From Inia geoffrensis (lineage: Eukaryota; Chordata; Mammalia; Artiodactyla; Iniidae): DNA of 64,000 nucleotides. The notes below the pieces were generated by a model. The model was not told the origin of the DNA. It ran no database searches and saw nothing but the letters and a program-made list of their open reading frames with translations. Shown one piece after another: positions 35,259-46,887 of the stretch. Position numbers and translations under genes: made by a program. The number at the start of each line of letters is the position of its first letter. Within the stretch, counting starts at the first letter, position 1. The stretch spans positions 178,042,945 through 178,106,944 of the forward strand of contig CM070902.1 of assembly GCA_036417435.1 (NCBI GenBank), written 5' to 3'.

Positions 35259-36180
35259 AGTTTCTTCTAGCCTAATTCCCTCTTTATCAAAGGAGAACAT
35301 AAAAATTGAGGGGTTAACAGGATCATAAAGGGGGCCAAAACGTTGTAGAACATTAAAGCGTAGCACCCAGTATACAGTCCCATCCATGGCATGAGTGAAG
35401 CCATGAGATAATGACGTGTAAAATAGGAGATCATGTTTTATATCTGTATTATTTCTGCATTTGGGGGTATACAGCATTATTCTAATATCAACAGCAAATC
35501 AAAATTTGAACTCAGTCAGGTCACATCGTGTAGTTATTTACCGACGGTGACAAGGTGACAAGCAGACGATCAGGTTCTGGCGCTGATATCTCTCATAATC
35601 ATTAGAGAGGTTTGTTTTTGCCTTAATCTCACCCTAGTCTGAGTATGAATTCAGGAAGTCTTAGTTTGCTTGTTGAGAAAGAATTGTAGAAGATATTGAA
35701 CGGAGAAACAGAAATGGCGAAATAGTCACTTCTCAGAAAGTAATGAAAGGAGTTAATGTATTTTTTTAGTGTGGAGAAAAGATCAGTGATAAGTGAAAAT
35801 ATAAAATTCTGGTTGCTTTTAAACACATGAAATATGTACCTTTCTGTGCCTTCAGCTCTCATTCTCCACCCGTTACTTCCCATTTGCCTCCAAAAATACC
35901 CAGCTAACACCATCTTAAAAATAAATTTGACTTCTCTAAATCTTCATTTAATCCTCCATACTAACTTCATTCTTTCCTTCACCGCATATTTTACTTTTTA
36001 TAGCTACAAAATTAATACAGATTAAGAGCTGCGAACTTAGAAAGCAGGGACAAGATCAAAGGTAAATCATGTCTTTGTATGAAATACCTGTAGTTAATAT
36101 GTGCTGTCAGAGAAGGTATGTATGCTCATTTGTTCACCAAAAGGCATAATGTAAAAATTGCTTTGAAGCTTTTTAAAAAA
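35259..36180. other. No recognised feature
   Basis: Unassigned AT-rich sequence with no gene seen on either strand. Confidence 0.5.
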
Positions 36181-36192
36181 TTAACAAATTTT

Positions 36193-36407
36193 GGGCTTCC
36201 CTGGTGGCACAGTGGTTGAGAGTCCGCCTGCCATTGGAGGGGACACGGGTTCGTGCCCCGGTCCGGGAGGATCCCACATGCTGCGGACCGGCAGGGCCCG
36301 TGAGCCAGGGTCGCTGAGCCTGCGTGTCCGGAGCCTGTGCTCCGCAACGGGAGAGGCCACAGCAATGAGAGGCCCGCGTACCGAAAAATAAAAAATAAAA
36401 AAATAAG
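36193..36407 (+). mobile_element. CHR-2-type SINE
   Basis: Full head-to-tail CHR-2 with B-box GGGTTCGTGCC and an A-rich tail broken by T (AAAAATAAAAAATAAAAAAA pattern). The TSD of about 12 bp with one mismatch is at 36182-36193 and 36404-36415. The body carries small changes (CATTGGAGG for the usual CGATGCAGG and CCGGCAGGG in the middle), so it is not among the newest copies. Confidence 0.94.
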
Positions 36408-36429
36408 AAATTTTGAAATTTTCCATTTC

Positions 36430-36960
36430 ACTAAATAGTCTTTTGAAGGCATAATTGCAATGGATATTTAATATTCCATATATAGACATACCATAATTTG
36501 TCAATGTCCTATTTTTAGTTATTAAGTCATTCCCAGCTGTTCAACTATTATGCTCCATCCTGTGATGACAAACATCCTTGTAGCATACAGGTAAAATCTT
36601 CTTGTACCTTATCTCATAATATTCTTAGCATAAAATCTAAAAAGTAAAGTTAACCAAAACCATTTAGAATTTTGCTACGCATTTCAAATTGCCTCTCATA
36701 CGTCCTTAGAAGTGTGTAATATTTCCATTCAGCAAGTAGTATTTGTTACTTCTTTTATAGCTTTAACAATTTTATAGAGCAAATAATAAAACTGTTTCTG
36801 TTTCATTAATTGTTATTATTGTGGTGGATTAATATTCTTAAATAATTATTGGCCATTTGTATTTCCTGTTCAAGTGCTTTGCCCATTTTTAATGTTGTGC
36901 TCATATGTTTCTTACTAATACACAAAAATCTCTTTAAATATTAAATATTTTTCATTTCTA
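36430..36960 (-). repeat. Ancient L1 ORF2 3' region, antisense
   Basis: The course GATATTTAATATTCCATATA, AATTTGTCAATGTCCTATTT, TATTGGCCATTTGTATTTCC and AGTGCTTTGCCCATTTTTAA follows the reverse complement of old L1 ORF2 just upstream of its stop. No frame remains. Confidence 0.65.
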
Positions 36961-37014
36961 TTGGAAGGACTTGTTATCAATATTTTGGAAAGAGCGGTTA
37001 AAAAGCACTGCATA

Positions 37015-37163
37015 GGGAATTCCCTGGGGGTCCAGTGGTTAGGACTCGGTGCTTTCACTGCTGAGGGTCCGGGTTCCATATCCTTGGTCAGGAAACTAAG
37101 ATCCCACAAGCTGCATGGCATGGCCAAAAAAAATAAAAAATTTTTAAAAAAATTTAAAAAATA
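37015..37163 (+). mobile_element. CHR-1-type SINE, first of a tandem pair
   Basis: GGGAATTCCCTGGGGGTCCA head, AGTGGTTAGGACTC A-box area, GGGTTCCATATCC at the B-box position (degraded), then GGAAACTAAGATCCC and an A-rich tail with T's (37125-37161). Its left flank carries the TSD AAAAAGCACTGCATA at 37000-37014; the matching copy lies only after the second unit. Confidence 0.9.
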
Positions 37164-37310
37164 GGGACTTCCCTGGTGGTCCAGTGGTTAAGACCCCGTG
37201 CTTCCACTGCAGGGGGTGCGGGTTCGATCCCCCATCAAGGAACTAAGATCTCACATGCCGCACTGCCAAAAAAATAAAAATAAAAAATAAAAATAAAAAT
37301 TTGTTTAAAA
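37164..37310 (+). mobile_element. CHR-1-type SINE, second of a tandem pair
   Basis: GGGACTTCCCTGGTGGTCCA head, intact B-box GGGTTCGATCC, then GGAACTAAGATCTC and an A/T tail. The right flank AAAAAGCACTGCATA at 37311-37325 pairs with 37000-37014 in front of the first unit. I see no clear separate TSD for this unit; any would be hidden in A-rich sequence. Confidence 0.92.
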
Positions 37311-37509
37311 AAAAAGCACTGCATAATTTTATTTGCACTCTTCCCTTATCAAAATTTTAAAATCGACTTTCCTTCCCCACTACTGCAAAAACGGCTCTTG
37401 CGCAGAACACCCTCGTGGTCAAACACATTTTCACTCTTCCTGCATCCACCGTCTGCCACCACCAGAGTATACACCTTAAAATTCTTCTGCTTCCATATCG
37501 ATTAAACTG

Positions 37510-37700
37510 TCTTTCATTTCCTCTCTGGCTCCTCTTTCTTTGAACTCCCTTGAAAAGAAAATTTCCTCAGAGTCCTCCCCTTGGCTCTCTGCTTTGGGTC
37601 AATATACTCAAGAGGGAGACCCACACTTGGAAGAATTTAGTTCTGTCTGACATCTCCAACTCTTACCAGCATCTCCAACTCTTACCAGCATCTATCTTCT
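37510..37700 (+). repeat. Possible L2 fragment with a 19-bp tandem duplication
   Basis: CCTCTCTGGCTCCTCTTTC and CCTCAGAGTCCTCCCCTTGG resemble the L2 RT region. A 19-bp unit (CATCTCCAACTCTTACCAG) is tandemly duplicated at 37651-37669 and 37670-37688. The L2 call is weak. Confidence 0.4.
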
Positions 37701-38920
37701 CACTTAGCAGATAATCCACTTTCAAATTTAAAAAATAGTCATTGAAGCCAACGATGCTCAGCATTTAAGCATCAATTTGACTTTTTCCTTACACATTTTT
37801 TCTTCTTCCTTTGTTGTTGTAATAGAAAATCCCAACTGCTTGCCTTGGTTAAGGCATCTCCTAGGCAACTAAGCATTGCTTTAAATAAACAAATGAAAAG
37901 TAATAACACAAAGCAGCACCACCAACAAACTCCATCAAGAAGCAGGTGGCTACTACAGTCAACCATGAACTGACACTTAGCTGCTCCAACTCAGCCGTGA
38001 GAACAGCAATTGTGAGTTTTCCCACAAGAGCAAGGTCTGCCGCCTCCTTTTCTCTTCCCAATGAGGCTTCATAACTCCTCAGAGGCAGATCGCATGAATC
38101 GCATCCTCATGCACTCTGGCTCCAAGGCCAAAATTATGCGATATGATACCAGGGCCCAAGTCAGGGCAGCAGCAGAGGTAGAGACACAGAAAGTTATTTT
38201 ACTTTTAAGATGACTGTGCTTAAACACGCCTTAAAGCTAACGGGGAGGGGAAGATATTCTTTTAAATATAAGTTATATTCTAAGCCCCAGTTTCACAATC
38301 TGAACAATGGTGAAACTCTGAAAACGACCCCCCAGAGTTGTGGTGAAAATTAAATGTAAAGTTGATATTAGTTGCCTGATAATAGTAAGAATTTAATTTT
38401 TAAGACACTATCTTTACATTTCCCACCCCCCACCATTAATCTACATTAATTTTATCAATGCAGTTACTTCCCCAATTCTCATTCGCTCTTCAACTACCTG
38501 AACATTGGAAACAGGCAGAAGAGATTACCTGGTGATTTCCAGAGCAGCCAACAGAGCTTAACTTTCTATTGATGGGGTGATTAAAAAATCTATTAAGACA
38601 GAAGTTAACCTGTAGATTTTGTCTGTTCAGTCTGTAAATTGTTTCTGTCTGATGAAACTGATAATTTCAGACATTAGAGTTGATGGTTCTAGCAGATATT
38701 AATCAGTTTTGTAACTAACCCAGGATTCCTGACATTTCTTTGCTAAGTTGTCAACAAATACCTAATCCTCAAATGCTCATTGGACCATCCATAGCATCTT
38801 TCTTATAATTAATGAATTGAATACAATTTTTGACAAGAGTTCATTTTATTTTTACATGTCATGATTTTACATTTTTGAAAGCTATACTGGAATTCACTGC
38901 AATCTAGCACAACATTCACA
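37701..38920. other. No recognised feature
   Basis: Unassigned sequence; frames at 37772-38061 (minus) have hydrophobic stretches but no recognisable family. Confidence 0.5.
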
Positions 38921-38924
38921 ATCT

Positions 38925-39042
38925 TATTGCAAAGTAAGAATATTTGTTTCTGCTTATCCATTGAGAAATGTGAGGCTCATGCATAGTAAAGAGCCCAAGG
39001 TCACACAGCTTTTGAAGCTTGAACCTAGAAATAGGGAGCAAC
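38925..39042 (-). repeat. MIR (ancient tRNA-derived SINE), antisense
   Basis: The GAGAAATGTGAGGCTCATGC stretch and AGCCCAAGGTCACACAGCTT correspond to the reverse complement of the MIR core. Confidence 0.8.
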
Positions 39043-40260
39043 TTTCGACTACGTTCACGCTTTTCAAATTAGGCCAAGTGACTGTGTGCTGAAGTTCCTC
39101 AAAGTTAGGAATACATTAAAATGGCAAGACCTTCCAGTATTATTAATTTTATTAAAATATTTTGGGAAAATACGCAATACAAAGTATAAATTTTATACTA
39201 TAAAATATTTTTGTACTGAATCCAAAATTATATGAATTTTTATGATTGCTCTTGAAATAAATTTGTTTTGAGCTGAATTTCCTAACTTCACGGTATCCTC
39301 TGCAGTGGAGATATGCTTGTAAAAAAATACTGAGAAGCACAGTTGAGCTAAGGGCTTCTGCTCATACGTATTATTCATGTACATAATAAACATACATAAT
39401 GAAACATACACAATGAAACATACATAATGAATCATACATAATGAAACATAATTGAAGAATTTGGTCACCCAGATTATTTTACTTCCAAGTCCTAAGTAAT
39501 GATTCATATCAGAATTGCAATGTACACATTTGGCAGACTGACTAGATTATTGCAAATTCTATGACTCATTTGAGCCATACCATGTAGGTACTAGTTAAGT
39601 CGCCTTTGCCAAATGAATAAAACACATACTATAAATATAGAAAAGCATAATAGGTATGAACAGTATCTACCCTGATGAACAAAAAATTGTGATATTCAAT
39701 AATTTGCCTCAATAAATAATATTTCATATATATTTTATTTCTCCCTAAGAAAACAGAAATCATAGCCTCTTTCCATCTATATATTTCCTCATTTAATATT
39801 AAACCAAGTAGATATGCCTGTGTATTATATTTAAATACTGGGCTCTCTTTCCTAGTAGGACCTTAGTTAAACATTTGTTAAAAAATTCCATTTATTAAAT
39901 AACTTAATTTGGAAGCCTATAATGTGCCCAAACTTTTAATAATTAATTTGTATATATCCAAATTTACAAATATATATTTGTAAATGTACAAGTTATTTTG
40001 TTTATGTGAAACACAGGACGGAGAGGTATGCAGAAAAAAAGGAATGTGAACTTGATATTCTAAACAGATGTCATCTGTATTGATTTTTCCATAAAATTTG
40101 CTCAAAGAGATTTTATTCTTTCATTTTGAAAATGTTTTCTATTTATATTAGAGATTTTCACATGTGTAGCTAGATTATTTTTTCCAAGGAAGATGAAATA
40201 AAGAGTACTGAATTTACTTTCTCACGCTAAACAGCTAGAGAACTTAACAGCAAATAAATT
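39043..40260. other. No gene; one short minisatellite
   Basis: AT-rich sequence. The only structure is the 14-bp minisatellite at 39381-39450. Confidence 0.5.
39381..39450 (+). repeat. 14-bp minisatellite
   Basis: About five copies of the 14-base unit AATGAAACATACAT with single changes. The minus-strand frame through it reads a Tyr/Val/Cys-rich repeat without meaning. Confidence 0.85.
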
Positions 40261-42490
40261 AAACAAAACTTTTCAGACATTAGACAACAGGCAGTATGGA
40301 ACTGTAATACCTGAGAGAAAAATAGAAGTTCCAAGGTGAGTCCTACAATTACACCAGTTTAGTACCTGGAGGTATTTTCCAGGATGCAGTGGAAAGATGA
40401 GAAATTCAGAGATCCCAATGAAGGAGACAGGGATTGGAGTTTGGGGGGGGCCAAGGTAATTAAAGGTAGAGTTTTAGAGCAACAGATCTACACAGAGAGA
40501 GATCTCGAGACTTGCAAGGCTCTCCCTGTGTCTTAGCTTATTAATGATCTGTGAATTTGAGAGAAAAAACTGTCCGAAGCAAGAGAAGGAAGTTGGTGGA
40601 GAACAGCGTAAGGCTCACACGAGGTGAGGAATAACGTCAGTTTCTAACAGCCAAGGTGAAAGACATCAGGGTACACAGAGTATCAGGTAGAGTAATCAGA
40701 AAGATACCTGCTTGTGGTGAGGTTAAACTACCCTGAACGACATGCTTCTTTGGAGCTGTGCTACCAAATCTTTAAAGCAAACCTTGAGAAACCCCAAGTT
40801 ACCCAGCTGTGAGCCAGAGCAAAATCAAGCACTAGTTCAAAGGATGCAGAGAAATCCATAAACAAATAATGTAAACTTCAAAATGCCCAGTATCCCATTA
40901 AAATTAAAATGTTTATGCAGAGAAGCAGGAAAATATGACCAAAACCCAAAAGTCAATCAATACAATCAGATCCAGAAGTGACAGAGATAGTGGAACCTGC
41001 AGACGGAAGGACAGTAAAATAGCTGTTATAAATATGCTACATATATTCAGAGGCGACTGTGACCATGATGTACAGAAAAATAGAAAACATTGAAAAGAAC
41101 CACATGAAGCACCTGGAGATAAAAACATATAATATCTGAAAATTTTTTAAATATACTAAAAGGAATGAAGAGCAGTTTAGATGCCAAAGAAGAAAATAAG
41201 TGAACGTGAGATAGAGCAGCTTTTGAAAATGAAGTACAACACGTCAGTCTCAACAAAGAGCAAAGCATTACTGATCAGTGAAAAGGCAAAATGTGTGGGT
41301 GATTAAAGAAATTTAGCTCAAGAAAATGGGGAGAAAAAAGGAGTGCAAATATAAAAAAATTAATGGCTGAAAATTTCCAAAATTTGATGGAAACTATAAA
41401 ACCACAGTTGAAACAAGCTATAAATATATAAATATAAAGAATATAAAGAATAAGAAGTATAAAGAATATAAAGAATAAAAAAATATATAAATATTAAGAA
41501 TAAGAATATAAGAATATATAGAATATAAGAATAAGAAATATAAAGAATATATTATATATAAAGAATATAAAGAATAAGAAAATATTCTTTATAAAGATAT
41601 ATATAAAGAATAAGAAATATAAAGAATACATATAAAGAATATATATAAATATAAAGAATAAGAAAACCAAAGAACACTAACAAGGCACATCTTAATCAAA
41701 TTATGAAGAATCAGTGATAATGAGAAAAACATTAAAAGGTAACAGAAAGAAAAACATGTATTATACAGGAGAAACAAAATTAAAATGACAGCAGTTTCTG
41801 GTCAGAAATTATATGTCAAACGACAATAGAAAGATATCGTGAAGTACATTAATTTTACAGAATTTTACTTCATTCAGTAAAAGTACCTTTAAAAAGAAAA
41901 GGCAAAATATTTTTTAGACAAACCTTGAAAGAAATCACTGTCAGCAGACCTGTATTATAAGATACGGTAAAAAGAAGTTTTTCAGGAAGAAAAAAAAAAA
42001 AAGATATCAGATGGAAATGTGGATCTGCAAAAGGATTCAGGAGAGCCAGAAATGATTCACACATGAGTAAATATAGGAGACATTTTCTCACTTTTAACCT
42101 CCTTAGAAGATAAATGTTTAAGGCAAAAAATAAATAATAATGTGTTTTGAGTTTTATAACGTATGAAACATGTATAAAATGTATGACACCAAAAGCCAGT
42201 AGGATGAAGTATATTGAAGAGAAAGGGAAGTTTATTGCTGTAAGGTTCATACACTATACATGAAGTGGGAAAATACCCTTTAAAAATAAACTATGACCAC
42301 CAAAGTGAGAGAGAGAAAAATATAGATGGTACTGGGGGGAGAATCAAATAGAAGAGGAAAAAAATGAATAATTGAAATTTTAATTAATGCAAGTTATGGC
42401 AGGGAGAGAAGAAAAAACAGTGCAGAAAGCAGATAGGACAAATAGAACAAATAGCTAAGAGTTTTAAGCCCAACCATATTGTAGTGTCTT
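40261..42490 (+). repeat. Ancient L1M: 5'UTR end, ORF1 and inter-ORF region
   Basis: The clear part is 40880-42490: AGAAGCAGGAAAATATGACC near 40920, AAAATAGCTGTTATAAATAT near 41016, ATGGCTGAAAATTTCCAAAA near 41363, GCACATCTTAATCAAATTAT near 41685, GCAGACCTGTATTATAAGAT near 41944 and TTAAGCCCAACCATATTGTA near 42464. That is the order of old L1M ORF1 into the ORF1-ORF2 spacer. 40261-40880 is probably its 5'UTR but is less certain. No frame survives. Confidence 0.75.
41418..41664 (+). repeat. AT-rich tandem array inside ancient L1M ORF1
   Basis: About 245 bp made of variants of ATATAAAGAATA and TAAAGAATAAGA. Units vary from about 9 to 22 bases. It sits between two L1M ORF1 segments that are adjacent in normal L1M, so it is an expansion within the element. 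Confidence 0.9.
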
Positions 42491-42884
42491 GACAGAGGGA
42501 ATGGAGTCCTCCGAAAAAGAAACAGTGACGTTGGAAGGCACGAGTCATTTCCCACGCAAAGCTGTGTCTAGCACACTTTCCCAGCCCAGCTTCTCCACAT
42601 TACACAACTAAAATAAGAGTCAGTAGGGATTACGCTTGTTTTTCTTCACTATCTCTTCCATGGGAAGAGGAGAGTACAAGGAACCCAGCACTGATTCCAA
42701 CGTCTGTGTCAATAATGAAAATCTTCTCGTGCAAATGTCAGGCAGTGCTCTTGAAGCTGGACAATGGGAATTTTTAGCAAAGCAATACTATCCCCCGCCT
42801 GGCTCCAGGAAGAGGGCTGTTATCAACGAACAATGGCAGCATGAGAGAAAACATTATCACGGAAAGTCAGAGCAAGAGCCTGAC
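42491..42884. other. No recognised feature
   Basis: Unassigned. The frame 42636-42995 starts here and runs into the CHR-2, so its last third is SINE; no gene is inferred. Confidence 0.45.
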
Positions 42885-43100
42885 GGGCTTCCCTGGTGGC
42901 GCAGTGGTGGAGAGTCCGCCTGCCGATGCAGGGGACGCGGGTTCGTGCCCCGGTCCGGGAAGATCCCACATGCCGCGGAGCGGCTGCGCCCGTGAGCCAT
43001 GGCCGCTGAGCCTGCGCGTCCGGAGCCTGTGCTCCGCGACGGGAGAGGCCACAACAGTGAGAGGCCCGCGTACCGCAAAAAAAAAAAAAAAACAAAAAAC
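42885..43100 (+). mobile_element. CHR-2-type SINE
   Basis: Complete CHR-2 with B-box GGGTTCGTGCC and an A-tail containing C interruptions. A short direct repeat AGCCTGA at 42877-42883 and 43101-43107 is the probable TSD. CpG-rich body with few changes; young. Confidence 0.95.
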
Positions 43101-43548
43101 AGCCTGAGAAGTGTCACGGAGAGGCCAGGAGAACTAGCTCTCAGAGCACAACAGAGACTTAGGGGGATCTAAGTGTGTCAGGAAATTGTCAAGGTCAATT
43201 CATAGAAATGGAAAACTATTTTAATCTAACTCATATGAATTTGGAAATATGAATTATCGGTAGACTAAGGCCTAAAGAGGATGAGAGGCAGACATTCTTT
43301 GGAAGAAATATTTTGTATCTATTCCATCCAAGGTCATCTGCCTTTATACCAAAGGGTCCCTTCTCACTGTGAGATGGCCTGAGATTGTACTATCTTTTCT
43401 AACAGAAATAAATCAATATATTGAAGTTCAAAGTGAGTACTTAATTACCTAGCACTGACAAGGAATTAGAGTATCCATTTAAACAAACAAGTGGTAGTAA
43501 TCACATATCAAATAAAAAAGATCCACTTTAAAGGAATTTGATTAAATT
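43101..43548. other. No recognised feature
   Basis: Unassigned sequence. Confidence 0.45.
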
Positions 43549-43740
43549 AGCCCAAGAGGTTTCAAACTATTAAATTTTATACCATCACCTAAAGCTCTTG
43601 TTAAAATAAAATCAACTGGTCCAAAGAACAGGCATCTTGATTCTGTAAGGTGTGAGTGGGATCCAGGAATCTGAACTTTAAACAAACACCCTGAGCCGAT
43701 TCTAAAGTGGACCTCAGAACACATTTTGGTAAACACCGAA
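43549..43740 (+). repeat. MER5-like hAT MITE, degraded
   Basis: TTTCAAACTATTAAATTTTA, CTCTTGTTAAAATAAAATC, GATCCAGGAATCTGAACTTT and GTGGACCTCAGAACACATTT follow MER5-family order with many changes. The subfamily is uncertain. Confidence 0.5.
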
Positions 43741-44326
43741 AAGAGTAATATTAATAATGAATAGAGCATAATCTCAGAGCATCCTGAAGCACGAGGACTT
43801 CACACTACATTACAGAGCACAAAGGCCATGCCAACGAAAGCTTAACCCTACAGGGATCTGAAGCATGTTTGAAAACTAATCTACTACGACTAGAGATATT
43901 TGTATTAGTACTGTTCAACCCCATGAGCTCATTTTATATGAAAATGTTCTCTTTCATTATCTCCTTGGATCACTGCCATATAATTATGTTTAGCTTCTCA
44001 CTATGAGGATTTTTCTTACCTAAAATTTTCCTCAGTCTTGTTCTATAGTGTAATCTAGAACATCTTAACATTTTTAGGATCCTTTCTAGAAAACAGTTAA
44101 CTGAAACTCTTTTGCCTGAATCTGATACCAGATTATAAGCAGCCTAATAGTCACACATATTTAATTACTACTAAATCAATATTATACATTTAAATATAAT
44201 TATAGTACAAGAATTAGAGCTCTGATGAAGGAAAGATCTCCTGGCCAATTAGGGATTTAGTTAAACCTGCATTAAAACTGGCAGATTCTTAGACCTGACT
44301 ATCTTGATAAAGTACATGATATGAAG
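43741..44326. other. No recognised feature
   Basis: Unassigned AT-rich sequence. Confidence 0.45.
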
Positions 44327-44338
44327 AACTGACTTACA

Positions 44339-44618
44339 CAGAAAGAGAAAGACAAATACCATATGATATCACTTATATGTGGAAACCAAAATACAACACA
44401 AATGAACCTATCTATGAAACAGAAACAGACTCACAGACATAGAGAACAGACTTGTGACTGCCAAGGTTGAGGGGTGGAAGAGGGATGGAGTGGGAGTTTG
44501 GGGTTAACAGATGCCAACCATCATATAAAGAATGGATAAACAACAGTGTCCCACTGTATAGAACAGGGAACTATATTCAATATCCTGGGGTAAACCATAA
44601 TGGAAAGAATATGAAAAA

Positions 44619-44666
<48 letters not shown>

Positions 44667-44745
44667 GTAAAACTGAATCACTTTGCTGTACAGCAGACAC
44701 TAACACAACATTGTACATCAACTGTACTTCAATAACGTTGTTAAA
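44339..44745 (+). mobile_element. 5'-truncated L1 with 12-bp TSD and (AT)n
   Basis: Starts within the last ORF2 codons (GAAAGAGAAAGACAAATACC) and runs to the 3' end (TTGTACATCAACTGTACTTC). A 41-bp (AT)n array lies at 44621-44661. The TSD AACTGACTTACA is at 44327-44338 and 44746-44757. There is almost no A-tail left. Confidence 0.94.
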
Positions 44746-45022
44746 AACTGACTTACAATTGTCATTATAATTGTGCATCACGTGTACCTAAGATGATATA
44801 TTTTTTCTAACAGGTTCACAGTTTGCAGTCACCTTACCCCAGCTAGGGCTTATGCCCAGAGAGAAAACTCTCTTCCAAGTTATAAGAGAAAATCTTACAA
44901 CCGCCATGGTTGTGCAGCGTCAGTGTTGTACTGTAAACCTAAACACTTCTGATTACTTTTCACTTCCTTATGATCTTCTGGGGAAACAGATTTTCAAATC
45001 CATCTACATAGTGAGACTCCAT

Positions 45023-45222
45023 TTTTTTTTTGCGGTATGCGGGCCTCTCCCTGCTGTGGCCTCTCCCGTTGCGGAGCACCGACTCCCGACGCGCAGGCTC
45101 AGCGGCCATGGCTCACGGGCCCAGCCGCTCCGCGGCATGTGGGATCTTCCCCGACCGGGGCACGAACCCGCGTCCCCTACATCGGCAGGCGGACTCTCAA
45201 CCACTGCGCCACCAGGGAAGCC
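45023..45222 (-). mobile_element. CHR-2-type SINE, antisense
   Basis: T-tail at 45022-45031, body, then head CACCAGGGAAGCC. A short direct repeat CTCCAT at 45018-45023 and 45223-45228 is the likely TSD. The long frame 44852-45259 merely reads through it. Confidence 0.94.
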
Positions 45223-45680
45223 CTCCATATATTTGAAACAGACTAGTATTGCCATTTAACCGTGTAATGTTAACAGTTGTACCCGTAATGCACAGAAAAC
45301 CACAACCTGACAGCGCTGAAATTTAACGACACATAGGAATCAGTTGCGTTTTGAATGGAAATAAGGTTTCTGAGTATCTATTTTAAGCAGCACATTATTG
45401 ACGGTTGTGTAAGATTTGAATCTGAGAAGCAGCGCTGTGTAGGCAGAAATTCTGTTTTTCTTCACACACCAATTTTTTTATACCTACTGCTCAGTACACC
45501 ATTTCTTGAAGCTTTTCTATTATCTAGATAAAATCGAGACCCTTTTTCTTCAAGCCTTGTCAATGCCTCTATTGAAATATAATCTCACACCACTGTTATA
45601 TATCCATATGTAATATACACATTGTATGCTGTCGATGTAGGCAGCAGCTTGGAATTCAAATATATTTTTACATCTCTCTC
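45223..45680. other. No recognised feature
   Basis: Unassigned sequence. Confidence 0.45.
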
Positions 45681-45778
45681 CCTAGAGACACATAAGCTGC
45701 TTGAGGGCCACAGTGCTTGTCTGAGCTAGCAAGGCACTGCCGAGGATACAGTAAGTTTTCAATAATTCTTCTTAACCT
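45681..45778 (+). repeat. L2 3'-end fragment
   Basis: TAAGCTGCTTGAGGGCCACA, AAGGCACTGCCGAGGATACA and GTAAGTTTTCAATAATTC match the last 100 bases of L2. Confidence 0.55.
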
Positions 45779-46160
45779 AATTTTTAAGTCATTTGCTACT
45801 TGTAATCAATCTGTGTTTTCTTTCTTTTCCTCCTCACGTACATTTTTTTTTTTTTTTCTGTGAGAATTTGTTTTTCAACTCTGCAGGAATGCTACTTCTC
45901 AATTTGGTTATTTACCTCTCACATGTTGTTCTTTCTGTGATTTTAAAAGCCCTGTTCTGTTTCAATTTCTGTATCAACTTGAAAACCATTCTCGTTCATA
46001 TTCTTTCCTAAAGGAGGCTGTAAATACAATATTAGTGCCTCACCATTTCCAACAACATTGAATGTTAAAGATGAAATTGTTCTTATTAAAATTACTGTCA
46101 TTATGTTACTTTAAGCAGGTGAGAAATCTAAGGAATGAAGGGATCAAAACTACCCACATG

Positions 46161-46370
46161 GGGCTTCCCTGGTGGCGCAGTGGTTGGGAGTCTGCCTGCT
46201 GGTGCAGGGGACGCGGGTTCGTGCCCCGGTCCAGAAGGATCCCACGTGCCGCGGAGAGGCCGGGCCCGTGAGCCATGGCCGCTGGGCCTGCGCGTCTGGA
46301 GCCTGTGCTCCGCGACGGGAGAGGCCACAACGGTGAGAGGACCGCGTACCGAAAAAAAAAAAAAAAAAAG
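46161..46370 (+). mobile_element. CHR-2-type SINE, 15-bp perfect TSD
   Basis: Complete CHR-2 with GGGCTTCCCTGGTGGCGCAG head, B-box at 46215-46225 and an uninterrupted run of 18 A at 46352-46369. The perfect TSD AAAACTACCCACATG is at 46146-46160 and 46371-46385. The clean A-tail and perfect TSD point to one of the youngest insertions in the window. Confidence 0.97.
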
Positions 46371-46385
46371 AAAACTACCCACATG

Positions 46386-46870
46386 TAACCAAGGTAGGTC
46401 TAAAACTAGAAATTACTTTCTTGCTCGAAATTGAGTTCAGTTCAGTTTTTTTTTGGTACCTATATTTGATTTGTAGTAATATTCTTTGCATTTCTTTTTA
46501 AGAAGTTAAAATGGTACTTTATTCTGTGAAGTATTTCCATACTGGGCAGTACCCACTTATGTTGCCACATTTGTTCTGTGCAATTCCATTGCTCTTTGAC
46601 GAGCCATCCCGACATTGGAAAGGGAAGAGCCCTACGGTTGTACAACAGGAGAAGACATCAGACCCAGTTCTCATGCTCATCCATTTACCTTTTCTGCTAG
46701 TCTCTCTCTGACTGGTTTTCTTTTGAAAAAACACTCTACTCTCTGGTAGGATGAGAGAGTTGTAATAAGTTCAGACATATGCTAAGCCTCCCAAAGCTCA
46801 TGTTCCTTGCACTGTCCTCTCAGATTCACAGTGAGCACTAATCCCTACTGATTCATAGATGAATCACATC
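46386..46870. other. No recognised feature
   Basis: Unassigned; the overlapping frames at 46460-46734 on both strands have no recognisable domain. Confidence 0.45.
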
Positions 46871-46887
46871 TTTAAAAAATTCTCATT

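Noticed and set aside
39381..39450. Possible regularly spaced array
   Set aside because: Units of 14 bases are directly adjacent with no spacers and only about five copies; a small minisatellite.
42841..43107. Overlapping 60-90 aa frames on both strands with recurring peptides such as SLRVRSLCSATGEA and AEHRLRTRRLSGHG
   Set aside because: They recur at every CHR-2 copy (18.5, 21.2, 36.2, 42.9, 45.0, 46.2, 46.9, 54.2, 55.7 and 63.7 kb). They are translations of the GC-rich SINE body, not a protein family.
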